DNA from: Janibacter limosus NBRC 16128
Lineage (GTDB): Bacteria; Actinomycetota; Actinomycetes; Actinomycetales; Dermatophilaceae
NCBI RefSeq assembly: GCF_001570985.1
Contig: NZ_BCSS01000012.1
Location: forward strand, 1 to 64,000
Reading direction: 5' to 3'
DNA: 64,000 bases
Positions within the stretch are counted from its first letter, which is position 1; the number at the start of each line of letters is the position of its first letter. The notes under the pieces are model-generated. The model saw only the letters and a list, made by a program, of their open reading frames with translations, had not been told where the DNA came from and ran no database searches. Below are positions 51,272 to 58,208 of this stretch, in pieces. The position numbers and the translations under genes were made by a program.

Positions 51272-52470
51272 TGACTGGGCGCACCCTCGTCGTCGGCGCT
51301 GGCCTCGTGGGCCTCGCGGTCGCGCGCGAGCTGCAGCGGGTGCGCCCGGACAGAGAGGTCGTCGTGCTCGACAAGGAGGGTCGGGTCGGCGCCCACCAGA
51401 GCAGTCACAACTCGGGTGTCGTCCACGCGGGCGTCTACTACCCGCCCGGCTCGCTCAAGGCGCGCCTGTGCCGACGCGGGGTCGGGCTGCTGCGCGACTA
51501 CACGCGCGACAAGGGCATCCCCTACGACGAGGTGGGCAAGGTCGTCGTGGCCGTCGACCGTGCTGACGAGGAGCGCCTGGCCGAGGTGCACCGGCGCTCC
51601 GTGGCCAACGGTGTCCCCCGCATCACCAGGGTCGGGCCCGAGGGGCTGCGCGACCTCGAGCCGCACGTGCGGGGCCGGGCCGCGCTGCACTCGCCGACGA
51701 CCGCGATCACCGACTTCCCCGCGGTGGCCCGGGCGCTCGCCGACGATGTCACCACGGGCGAAGGGAGGGTCCTGCTCGGCCACGAGGTGGTGGCGATCCG
51801 CCCCCTTCGGTCCGGTGTGGAGGTGCTCGTCGACCACGAGGGGGAGCGAACCCGCATTGCCGCCGACCGGCTTGTCATCTGCGCAGGCCTGCACGTCGAC
51901 CGTCTGGCCCGGATGGCTGGCGGCGATCCCGATCCGCGGATCGTGCCCTTCCGTGGTGAGTACCACCTGCTGGCCGCTGAGCGGACAGATCTCGTGCGCG
52001 GCCTCGTCTACCCCGTCCCCGATCCGACGCTGCCCTTCCTCGGGGTCCACCTCACCCGACGGGTCGACGGCAGCGTCGATGTCGGCCCCAATGCGGTGCT
52101 GGCCACCGCCCGCGAGGGCTACCGGCTGCGGGACCTCGACCTCCACGACCTCGTCGAGACCATCACCTGGCCCGGGATGCGTCCGGTCGCTGCCCGTCAC
52201 TGGCGCACCGGTGCGCAGGAGATGCTCGGCTCGCTCTCCGCGCGCCACTTCGCCCAGGCGGCCCGGCGCTATGTGCCGGAGCTGCGCGACGCCGACCTCG
52301 TGCCGGGCGGCGCCGGCGTCCGCGCCCAGGCCGTCGGTCACGACGGCACGCTCGTCGACGACTTCGTCATCGAGCAGATCGGACCGGTCACCGCCGTGCG
52401 CAATGCTCCGTCGCCCGCAGCGACGTCGAGCCTGGCGATCGCCGAGGAGATCGTCCGGTCCCTCACGTGA
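51271..52470 (+). CDS. lhgO: L-2-hydroxyglutarate oxidase
   Basis: An FAD enzyme oxidising L-2-hydroxyglutarate to 2-oxoglutarate, 399 residues. The N-terminus TLVVGAGLVGLAVARELQR is the dinucleotide-binding fold; KEGRVGAHQSSHNSGVVHAGVYYPPGSLKARLC and VPFRGEYHLL, followed by YPVPDPTLPFLGVHLTRRVDG, are hallmarks of LhgO. The ATG overlaps the preceding stop by one base (TGATG), so its translation depends on the WXG-like gene, an unusual pairing. It is convergent with a condensation-domain gene 12 nt away. Confidence 0.93.
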   Translation: MTGRTLVVGAGLVGLAVARELQRVRPDREVVVLDKEGRVGAHQSSHNSGVVHAGVYYPPGSLKARLCRRGVGLLRDYTRDKGIPYDEVGKVVVAVDRADEERLAEVHRRSVANGVPRITRVGPEGLRDLEPHVRGRAALHSPTTAITDFPAVARALADDVTTGEGRVLLGHEVVAIRPLRSGVEVLVDHEGERTRIAADRLVICAGLHVDRLARMAGGDPDPRIVPFRGEYHLLAAERTDLVRGLVYPVPDPTLPFLGVHLTRRVDGSVDVGPNAVLATAREGYRLRDLDLHDLVETITWPGMRPVAARHWRTGAQEMLGSLSARHFAQAARRYVPELRDADLVPGGAGVRAQAVGHDGTLVDDFVIEQIGPVTAVRNAPSPAATSSLAIAEEIVRSLT

Positions 52471-52482
52471 CTCGGACCTGCC

Positions 52483-53874
52483 TCAGGTCAGTGAGCGCAG
52501 GATCTCGCCGGCCCGCGTGTACAGCCGGGTCATGTTCTCGCGCGCTTCCTCGGTCTCGGGCCGGATCGACAGGATGTACATCATCGGGTCCTCCCGCATG
52601 ACCCACGAGGTGACATTGGTGTCCCGCGCCCCGCGGGAGACGAGGACCGTGTCGGCGTCGCCCCAGATCGTGGCCCCCGGCAGGTGACGCAGGTCCATGT
52701 ACGACAGCATGAAGCGTTCGCCGACCTGCGAGAGGGTGACGCCGAGGGTCTGCTCGACGACGTCATAGATCTTGACCGCGGGCAGCTGTGAGGCGCCCCG
52801 GGCCGTGCGGAAGGCCTGCCGCACCCGGCCGGCGACCTCGACGATGTCGCCGCCCTCGAGGTCGATGTGCACGGGCATGACGTTGATGAACCACCCCGCG
52901 GACAACAGCCACTCGGGTGCGTCACGGGTGTGCACGGGGTTGAGGAAGCGCAGGCTCGTCGCGCCGCTGAGGTCCCGACCGGCGAGGCCGATGGCCGCGT
53001 AGACGAGCTGGGTGGTGCGCGTGCCCAGCCGCTCGGCGACGGCATCGAGGGCGAGGGCCTCCTCGCCGGTCAGCAGGTCGTGGTGGTGGTGCTCGAGCTC
53101 GACGGGCTCGCCGACGGTGGTGCCGAGGGGCATCGGGAAGCGCCCGAGCTCCTCGTCGCCGGCGAACCAGAACTCGGCCCATCCCTGCAGGGCCGGGTGG
53201 CTGAGGTCGACCTCGCGGAAGCGCTCCCGCTCGGTCTGGGCGAAGTCCATGAAGTCGCCCACCGCAGGCAGGTCGGTCGCCTCCCCGCCGGTCTCCTCGC
53301 GGTAGAGGGCCTCCAGCTCGAAGTACACGAGGAAGAAGGAGAACCCGTCGGTGTAGCTGTGGTCGAGGCCGAGGTAGAAGATCGTCTCGTCCTCGCCGAC
53401 CACGGCGCGGAAGGAGTACCCGATGCGACCGAGCGGGTTGCAGCCGAAGCGGAAGTCGTCGCTGACCCGGTCGTTGACCTCGTCGGCGGCGATGCTCCCT
53501 TCGTCCCGCGCCGCGAAGGCGATCTCGTCCTCGGTGAGGTCGACGCGCGCCCAGCCCGTCTCGAGGTCGGCGTCGGGCACGAACCAGCCGCGCATGACCC
53601 CGTGCCGGCGCACCCATCGGCTGAGGGCGCGGGCCATCGCCTCGGCGTCGAAGCGCCCCGGGATGCGATAGGTGAATCCGAGCCAGATGTCGTCCTGCTC
53701 GCCGGACGTGCTCGTCGCGCTGCGCAGGTCGAGGTGGGCGGCCTGCATGAAGGAGGGCTGGCGGCTCCCGGGCGTCGCCGCGGCGATGGCGGTCTCCATC
53801 ACCGCGGTCGGTTCGAAGCGCAGGTAGGTGCCGGGGATCGACGACCGATCGGTGATCCGGCTCATGCGCATCAT
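52483..53874 (-). CDS. Stand-alone condensation-domain acyltransferase (second of tandem pair)
   Basis: A 463-residue protein of the condensation/PapA acyltransferase fold. The catalytic HxxxDG is H172-S-Y-T-D176-G (GLDHSYTDGFSF). The C-terminal latch/floor-loop regions (LVSRGARDTNVTSWVMREDP) are recognisable. It lacks adenylation or carrier domains, so it is not an NRPS module. The related group includes mycobacterial PapA and wax-synthase-like transferases that acylate lipids. It is translated after the neighbouring paralog with a 4-nt ATGA overlap. Substrate unknown. Confidence 0.8.
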   Translation of the reverse strand: MMRMSRITDRSSIPGTYLRFEPTAVMETAIAAATPGSRQPSFMQAAHLDLRSATSTSGEQDDIWLGFTYRIPGRFDAEAMARALSRWVRRHGVMRGWFVPDADLETGWARVDLTEDEIAFAARDEGSIAADEVNDRVSDDFRFGCNPLGRIGYSFRAVVGEDETIFYLGLDHSYTDGFSFFLVYFELEALYREETGGEATDLPAVGDFMDFAQTERERFREVDLSHPALQGWAEFWFAGDEELGRFPMPLGTTVGEPVELEHHHHDLLTGEEALALDAVAERLGTRTTQLVYAAIGLAGRDLSGATSLRFLNPVHTRDAPEWLLSAGWFINVMPVHIDLEGGDIVEVAGRVRQAFRTARGASQLPAVKIYDVVEQTLGVTLSQVGERFMLSYMDLRHLPGATIWGDADTVLVSRGARDTNVTSWVMREDPMMYILSIRPETEEARENMTRLYTRAGEILRSLT

Positions 53875-55235
53875 GCGGGGACTTCCTGCTGGAGGGCGAA
53901 GGGGGTGGCTGCTGCGGACTCGACGAGCCGGGCGAAGCGGTCAGCGACCGCGTCGAGCCAGTCGCGAGCGCCCGGGGCCAGTGGCAGCCGGGTCGCGAGG
54001 GTGACACCCTCGGGCACGATCGTCAGCCAGATATGGGTCTGGCTGCTGGTGGGCACGTCGCCCAGCTGGATGCTGGAGCCGAGCGGCTGCCACCACTCAT
54101 GGCCCGCGATGCGGGATCCGTCGATGATCGACAGCACGACCTGCGGCGAGATCGGGACGTCGAGCAGACGGTGGACGAGGCCGAGCGGCAGTGCTGCGGA
54201 CGGCGCGACCTCACGCCACGCCCGCACGCCTGCGAGGACCCAGTCGCTCGTGTCGCAACCGGGCGGCATCGACAGGGACAGCGGTGCGACGCCGGCGAAC
54301 CAGCCGACGGAGTCGCTCCACAGCGACGACGGGCGTCCGTGCGTCGACATCAGCACGTGCACGTCGTCGCCGAGGGCCTGCATGAGGATCGCGGTCCACA
54401 GCATGCCGGTGGGGATGCCCTCCGCGGAGTACTGCAGCGCGAGCGTGGCGGCGACGTCCCCGGAGCAGATGTCGTGGCGCACGAGGTCGTGGTCGTAGTG
54501 GCCCTCGGGGTCGATGCCGGACTCCGCCGGCGCCCCAGGGATCCCGCCGCCGCGCAGGAAGTCCTGCCAGGGCCTGAGCCGCTCGTCGCCGGTGTCGATG
54601 TCGGCGCAGACCGCGATCTCGGTCGCGGCGAGGTCCACGTGGCTGGGGGAGGTGTGCGGTCGGTGCACCTCGTTGACCACCGCCGTGTGGAGCCCGGCGA
54701 GGTGGCCGACGGCGGCATAGGCGGACAGGCCGTCGAAGGTGATGTGGTCGAAGGCCGCGTGCAGGACGTGACCGTGCTCCACCTCGACGGTGAAGAGCGC
54801 GCACGCGGGCTGCCGCATGGGCCGGCACCGGATGTGGAACTCGTGGCTCAGCAGCTCCCGCAGCGCCTCAGGGTCGTGCTCCCCGAGGGCGAAGGGGGTG
54901 AAGCCCACGTGCTCGGGCGCCAGGGTGCGCCGTCGGGGCTGCTCGTCGATGAGGGTCAGGTGGCTGCGCAGGGACTCGTGCTGTCGGAACCACTCGGTGA
55001 GGGTGCGCTCCACGCTGTCGATGGTGGCGTCGGGAAGCAGGACCGACAGCCCGATCCAGGCCGACCACGGGTTGGACCCGTCGGGATCCTCGTGAAGTCG
55101 GCCGAGCTGGTCATGGCTCGGTGGGCGGTCGTCGAGCGGGGAGCCGTCCCAGTGCTCGAGGCAGGCGGCGCCGAGGTCCCATCGGGTGACGTCACCGCCC
55201 CGGAGCGACTGGCGGGCCAGGGTGCAGGGGGTCAA
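53871..55235 (-). CDS. Stand-alone condensation-domain acyltransferase (first of tandem pair)
   Basis: A 454-residue paralog of the downstream gene: condensation motif H164-I-T-F-D168-G (AFDHITFDGLSAY), with WSAWIGLSVLLPDATIDSVERTLTEWFRQHESLR as the N-terminal lobe and DSVGWFAGVAPLSL further on. The TTG start at 55235 has GGAGG 6 nt upstream; no ATG/GTG precedes the conserved region in frame. A TCACTG-TGT-CAGTGA palindrome lies 34 nt upstream. The two proteins may act as a heterodimer. No acyl-carrier or polyketide genes are nearby. Confidence 0.78.
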   Translation of the reverse strand: MTPCTLARQSLRGGDVTRWDLGAACLEHWDGSPLDDRPPSHDQLGRLHEDPDGSNPWSAWIGLSVLLPDATIDSVERTLTEWFRQHESLRSHLTLIDEQPRRRTLAPEHVGFTPFALGEHDPEALRELLSHEFHIRCRPMRQPACALFTVEVEHGHVLHAAFDHITFDGLSAYAAVGHLAGLHTAVVNEVHRPHTSPSHVDLAATEIAVCADIDTGDERLRPWQDFLRGGGIPGAPAESGIDPEGHYDHDLVRHDICSGDVAATLALQYSAEGIPTGMLWTAILMQALGDDVHVLMSTHGRPSSLWSDSVGWFAGVAPLSLSMPPGCDTSDWVLAGVRAWREVAPSAALPLGLVHRLLDVPISPQVVLSIIDGSRIAGHEWWQPLGSSIQLGDVPTSSQTHIWLTIVPEGVTLATRLPLAPGARDWLDAVADRFARLVESAAATPFALQQEVPA

Positions 55236-55268
55236 TCGGGCCTCCGGGTCGCGGTTGGCGGACGAAAG

Positions 55269-55283
55269 TCACTGTGTCAGTGA
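55269..55283. promoter_or_regulatory. Candidate operator TCACTG-TGT-CAGTGA
   Basis: A perfect 6-bp inverted repeat with 3-nt spacer in the 89-nt gap between the condensation-domain pair and the DUF3817 gene. It sits in the promoter position for the pair. The regulator is unknown; none is encoded adjacent. Confidence 0.5.
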
Positions 55284-55324
55284 GGAGTTCGTGTCGCGAC
55301 CCGAAGGACTGTGATCTGTCTCGC

Positions 55325-55792
55325 TCAGCCGACGGGCGGACCGACGAGCAGGGCGATGTCGGTGAGGACGGCCACGGTGACGACGAGCGCGAGCGCTGCG
55401 AGGGCCGGGCGGCGCAGCGCGCCGGAGACGACCTTCTCGGGGACGGTGACGGCTTCCCCCTTCGCCAGCAGGCGCCATGCGCTGGGCAGGTGGCCGTCGC
55501 GGTCCAGCCAGCGCTCGGTCCACAGGGTGAGGAGCGGGGGGATGGCCGAGGCGAGTGCGACGAGGCCCTGCTTCGCCGGCCACTTGCGGTCGACCCACAC
55601 GATGATCGTCACCAGCACGTAGGCGATGAAGACGATCCCATGGAGCATCCCGCCGATGCGTACGCCGAGCTCGGTGGTCTTGGTGACGTACTTGAGGAAC
55701 ATGCCGATGAGCAGCAGCGTCCACGTCACGGCCTCGGCCGTGGCGACGATCATGTAGAGGCGACGAGGCGTGGGGAGGGTCATGCCGCCCAT
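55325..55792 (-). CDS. DUF3817 membrane protein
   Basis: A 155-residue protein with three to four helices: LYMIVATAEAVTWTLLLIGMFLKYV, IGGMLHGIVFIAYVLVTIIVWVDRKW, GLVALASAIPPLLTLWTERWL and a C-terminal helix. The HG...DRKW block marks DUF3817, common in actinobacteria. Start may be the ATG at 55792 or the one at 55783; neither has a clear ribosome site. Function unknown. It lies just before tRNA-Ser(GGA), divergent. Confidence 0.82.
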   Translation of the reverse strand: MGGMTLPTPRRLYMIVATAEAVTWTLLLIGMFLKYVTKTTELGVRIGGMLHGIVFIAYVLVTIIVWVDRKWPAKQGLVALASAIPPLLTLWTERWLDRDGHLPSAWRLLAKGEAVTVPEKVVSGALRRPALAALALVVTVAVLTDIALLVGPPVG

Positions 55793-55867
55793 GGTCGCCG
55801 ACGGGTGTTGATGGGGTGAAATCGGCCCGATTTCGACGTAGGGGGGCGCTCGGGTAATCTCTGCGGC

Positions 55868-55955
55868 GGAGGATTCGCATAGTGGCCTAGTGCGCGCGCT
55901 TGGAAAGCGCGTTGAGTGAAAGCTCTCAGGGGTTCGAATCCCCTATCCTCCGCCA
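55868..55955 (+). tRNA. tRNA-Ser(GGA)
   Basis: GGAGGAT (55868-55874) pairs with ATCCTCC (55945-55951), anticodon GGA in cttggaaagc, long variable arm, T-arm AGGGGTTCGAATCCCCT. Discriminator G is followed by an encoded CCA. It reads UCC/UCU codons. It is linked to ffs and dnaX as in many actinobacteria. Confidence 0.96.
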
Positions 55956-55959
55956 GAGC

Positions 55960-55988
55960 AGGGCTCCGGTCGTCACGGCCGGGGCCCT
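55960..55988 (+). terminator. Terminator after tRNA-Ser(GGA)
   Basis: agggctccggtc pairs with ggccggggccct (two wobble-type mismatches), followed by the U-rich TTCTCTT. Confidence 0.8.
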
Positions 55989-56064
55989 TTCTCTTGTCCG
56001 GACGACACGTCTCTCGTCCGGACGTCATGGCGACCCATTCGGCGCGAAGGGGGACCGCCCGGCT

Positions 56065-56093
56065 TTGGTCGCAGCCCGGTGTCCACGTAGACT
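56065..56093 (+). promoter_or_regulatory. Promoter of the SRP RNA gene
   Basis: TTGGTC (56065-56070) and TAGACT (56088-56093) are spaced by exactly 17 nt, and the RNA start would fall about 7-9 nt downstream at the first base of the mature SRP RNA. Confidence 0.75.
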
Positions 56094-56101
56094 CTGCGAT
56101 C

Positions 56102-56189
56102 GGCACCCCGCGTGGTGGTACCTCACCGAATTCCCCCAGGGCAGGAATGCAGCAAGGGTAGGCGAGCTCTTCCAGGTACGCGGGGTGTC
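56102..56189 (+). ncRNA. ffs: Signal recognition particle RNA (4.5S-type)
   Basis: The ends GGCACCCCGCGT and ACGCGGGGTGTC pair over 12 nt. The apical domain CAGGGCAGGAATGCAGCAAG contains the GGAA tetraloop closed by GCA/TGC and the conserved asymmetric loop AGCA bound by Ffh. Length (~90-95 nt) and position between tRNA-Ser(GGA) and dnaX match actinobacterial ffs. Exact ends may extend a few bases. Confidence 0.93.
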
Positions 56190-56324
56190 CCTGTGTGCGC
56201 ACGAGGTGAGGACCTTCCCTCGGATTGTGCACGGCGCTCGGGTGGCGTAGCGCCAACTATTCCGTAGGTTGGGGTGCAGAGCGGTCGTGACCGCGACCGC
56301 GTGCCCCACCCCGAGGAGTGGATC

Positions 56325-57479
56325 ATGGACACCTGGATCTGGATCATCATCGGCATCGTGCTGGTGCTCATCATCATCGGGATCATCGCGGCCCTCACGC
56401 GAGGTTCCAAGGCCAAGCGGATCGAGCGCGAGCGGGCCGAGGCCGAGCAGCTCCGTATGGAAGCCGCCGAGCGCGAGCGTGTGACCAGGGAGAGCCAGGC
56501 GGCTGCCGCTGCCACCGACGCGGATGCCCGCGCCGCCCAGGCCGACGCACAGCGTCAGGCCGCAGAGGCCGACCGTCAGGCAGCGGAGGCCGAGCAGCGT
56601 CGCGTCGAGGCCGAGCGCCTCGAGCAGGAGGCCCACGCCAAGTCCGAGGTCGCTGCCGAGGACCAGCGCGCCCTGGACGACAAGGTGCGCGAGGCCGATG
56701 CCAAGGACCCCGACGTGCGCACGGATGACGACGGCAACCGGATGGGCGACCACGACCCTGACGGCGCCCGCCGGGACGACGTCGCTCGCGGTGACGCCCG
56801 GGACGGTGTCCGTGACGACGTACGCGGTGACGAGCGCTCTGCCCACCGTGGCGGAGCGGCGGCTGCCGGTGTCGGTGGCGCGGCTGGCGCTGGCGCTCTC
56901 GCCCACGATCGTGGCGCCGACGAGCGGAGCGGCGCACGCAACGACGACGGACTGCGCAACGACGACGGCTTCCGTGATGGTAATCGCGATGGTTTCCGTG
57001 ACGGCGTGATCGGCGGCGAGGACTCCTACGCCGACGAGCCCGGCCTGACGCAGGACCCGGGCGCCCGTTCCGGCCGCCTCGACGACGAGCCGGGCGCACC
57101 TGCCGGTGTTCCCCCCATGCACGGGTCCGACGACTCGACGCGCGGATGGGAGACCTCGGAGTCCGCCGTGGGCGGCGACCGGACCGTGAGGAACTCTGAC
57201 GTCGACCAGCCGGGTACCGGTGTGGCCTCCGCCGGCGCGCCCGTCGAGCCGGCCCCCGAGACGGCGTCCGGGTGGGAGTCGTCCGACCCGACGCGGCCCG
57301 ACGTCGCGCAGGACGGCGGGGACCTCCCTTCGTCCACCGACACCGAGACGACGCAGCGATCCCGCCACCTTGACCCCGAGGAGCGTCCGGTCCACGGCGA
57401 GCACGCCAAGCCCGGGCTGGTGGACAGGCTGCGCGGTAAGGTCGACGACATGCGCGGCGACGACCGTCCCCGCAGCTGA
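56325..57479 (+). CDS. Membrane-anchored coiled-coil/acidic-repeat protein (hypothetical)
   Basis: A 384-residue protein. An N-terminal helix (TWIWIIIGIVLVLIIIGIIAAL) anchors it. Residues ~35-135 are an uninterrupted Ala/Glu/Arg helix (ERERAEAEQLRMEAAERERV, EADRQAAEAEQRRVEAERLEQ) likely forming a coiled coil. The rest is disordered and Asp/Gly/Arg-rich with imperfect DDGxRNDDGFRDG units near residue ~240. The ATG at 56325 has GAGGAG upstream. No known domain; the topology recalls envelope scaffold proteins. It could organise membrane-proximal complexes. Confidence 0.72.
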   Translation: MDTWIWIIIGIVLVLIIIGIIAALTRGSKAKRIERERAEAEQLRMEAAERERVTRESQAAAAATDADARAAQADAQRQAAEADRQAAEAEQRRVEAERLEQEAHAKSEVAAEDQRALDDKVREADAKDPDVRTDDDGNRMGDHDPDGARRDDVARGDARDGVRDDVRGDERSAHRGGAAAAGVGGAAGAGALAHDRGADERSGARNDDGLRNDDGFRDGNRDGFRDGVIGGEDSYADEPGLTQDPGARSGRLDDEPGAPAGVPPMHGSDDSTRGWETSESAVGGDRTVRNSDVDQPGTGVASAGAPVEPAPETASGWESSDPTRPDVAQDGGDLPSSTDTETTQRSRHLDPEERPVHGEHAKPGLVDRLRGKVDDMRGDDRPRS

Positions 57480-57492
57480 CCTGACGACGGTT

Positions 57493-57520
57493 GGGCCCGT
57501 CACCTCCGGGTGGCGGGCCC
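57493..57520 (+). terminator. Terminator after the coiled-coil gene
   Basis: gggcccgtcacc pairs with ggtggcgggccc (one mismatch) with loop TCCG, followed by TCTCC. It begins 13 nt after the stop. Confidence 0.75.
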
Positions 57521-57549
57521 TCTCCGTGCCCCGACATCCAAGGAGTCTC

Positions 57550-58119
57550 GTGAAGATCGCCATCATCCTCGGCAGCACCCGTCCCGGCCGCTTCGGCGCC
57601 CAGGTCTCTGAGTGGGTCATGCAGCAGGTGGAGGGGCGTGATGACGCCGAGTACGAGCTCGTCGACCTCGCGGACTACGACCTCGACCTGCTCAACGAGC
57701 CCACGGTTCCCGGTGCGGCCAAGCGGCAGTACGACAACCCCAAGACGCGTCGGTGGAGCACCAAGATCGACGAGTTCGACGGCTATGTCTTCGTCACCCC
57801 GGAGTACAACCACGGGGTGCCGGCCGCCCTGAAGAACGCCTTTGACGTCCTCTACCCCGAGTGGGTCCACAAGGGCGCTGCCCTCGTCTCCTACGGGGCC
57901 GACGGGGGCGTGCGAGCCGTGGAGCACTGGCGCACCATCCTGGCCAATGCGCAGATGCACGTCGTGCGCGGGCAGGTCTCCTTCTCGACGATGCTCGAGG
58001 CGGAGTCGGGCGAGGACGGCGAGGTCTTCGCCCCCGCGGAGCGTCGGACCAAGGAGATCGGCAATGTCCTGCGACAGCTGACCCGACTGACCGAGGCGAC
58101 CTCCTCCCTGCGTTCCTGA
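57550..58119 (+). CDS. NADPH-dependent FMN reductase family protein
   Basis: A 189-residue flavodoxin-like oxidoreductase. IAIILGSTRPGRFGAQVSEWV binds FMN phosphate, and VFVTPEYNHGVPAALKNAFDVL is the conserved YN(H) motif region. The AVEHWRTILANAQMHVVRGQVSF segment fits azoreductase/chromate-reductase-like members. The GTG at 57550 has AAGGAG upstream. Likely quinone, azo or flavin reduction for oxidative protection; the exact substrate is unknown. Confidence 0.88.
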   Translation: MKIAIILGSTRPGRFGAQVSEWVMQQVEGRDDAEYELVDLADYDLDLLNEPTVPGAAKRQYDNPKTRRWSTKIDEFDGYVFVTPEYNHGVPAALKNAFDVLYPEWVHKGAALVSYGADGGVRAVEHWRTILANAQMHVVRGQVSFSTMLEAESGEDGEVFAPAERRTKEIGNVLRQLTRLTEATSSLRS

Positions 58120-58151
58120 TCAGACGATCGGGCTCCTGATCGCACCATCCA

Positions 58152-58181
58152 CAGCGGCCTTCCCCACGGGGGAGGCCGCTG
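58152..58181 (+). terminator. Hairpin between the FMN reductase and dnaX
   Basis: cagcggccttcccc faces gggggaggccgctg with one mismatch and a short AC loop, 32 nt after the reductase stop and upstream of the dnaX -10 box. Confidence 0.7.
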
Positions 58182-58208
58182 TCGTGCTCCGCACGTAGGC
58201 TCGCTCTC

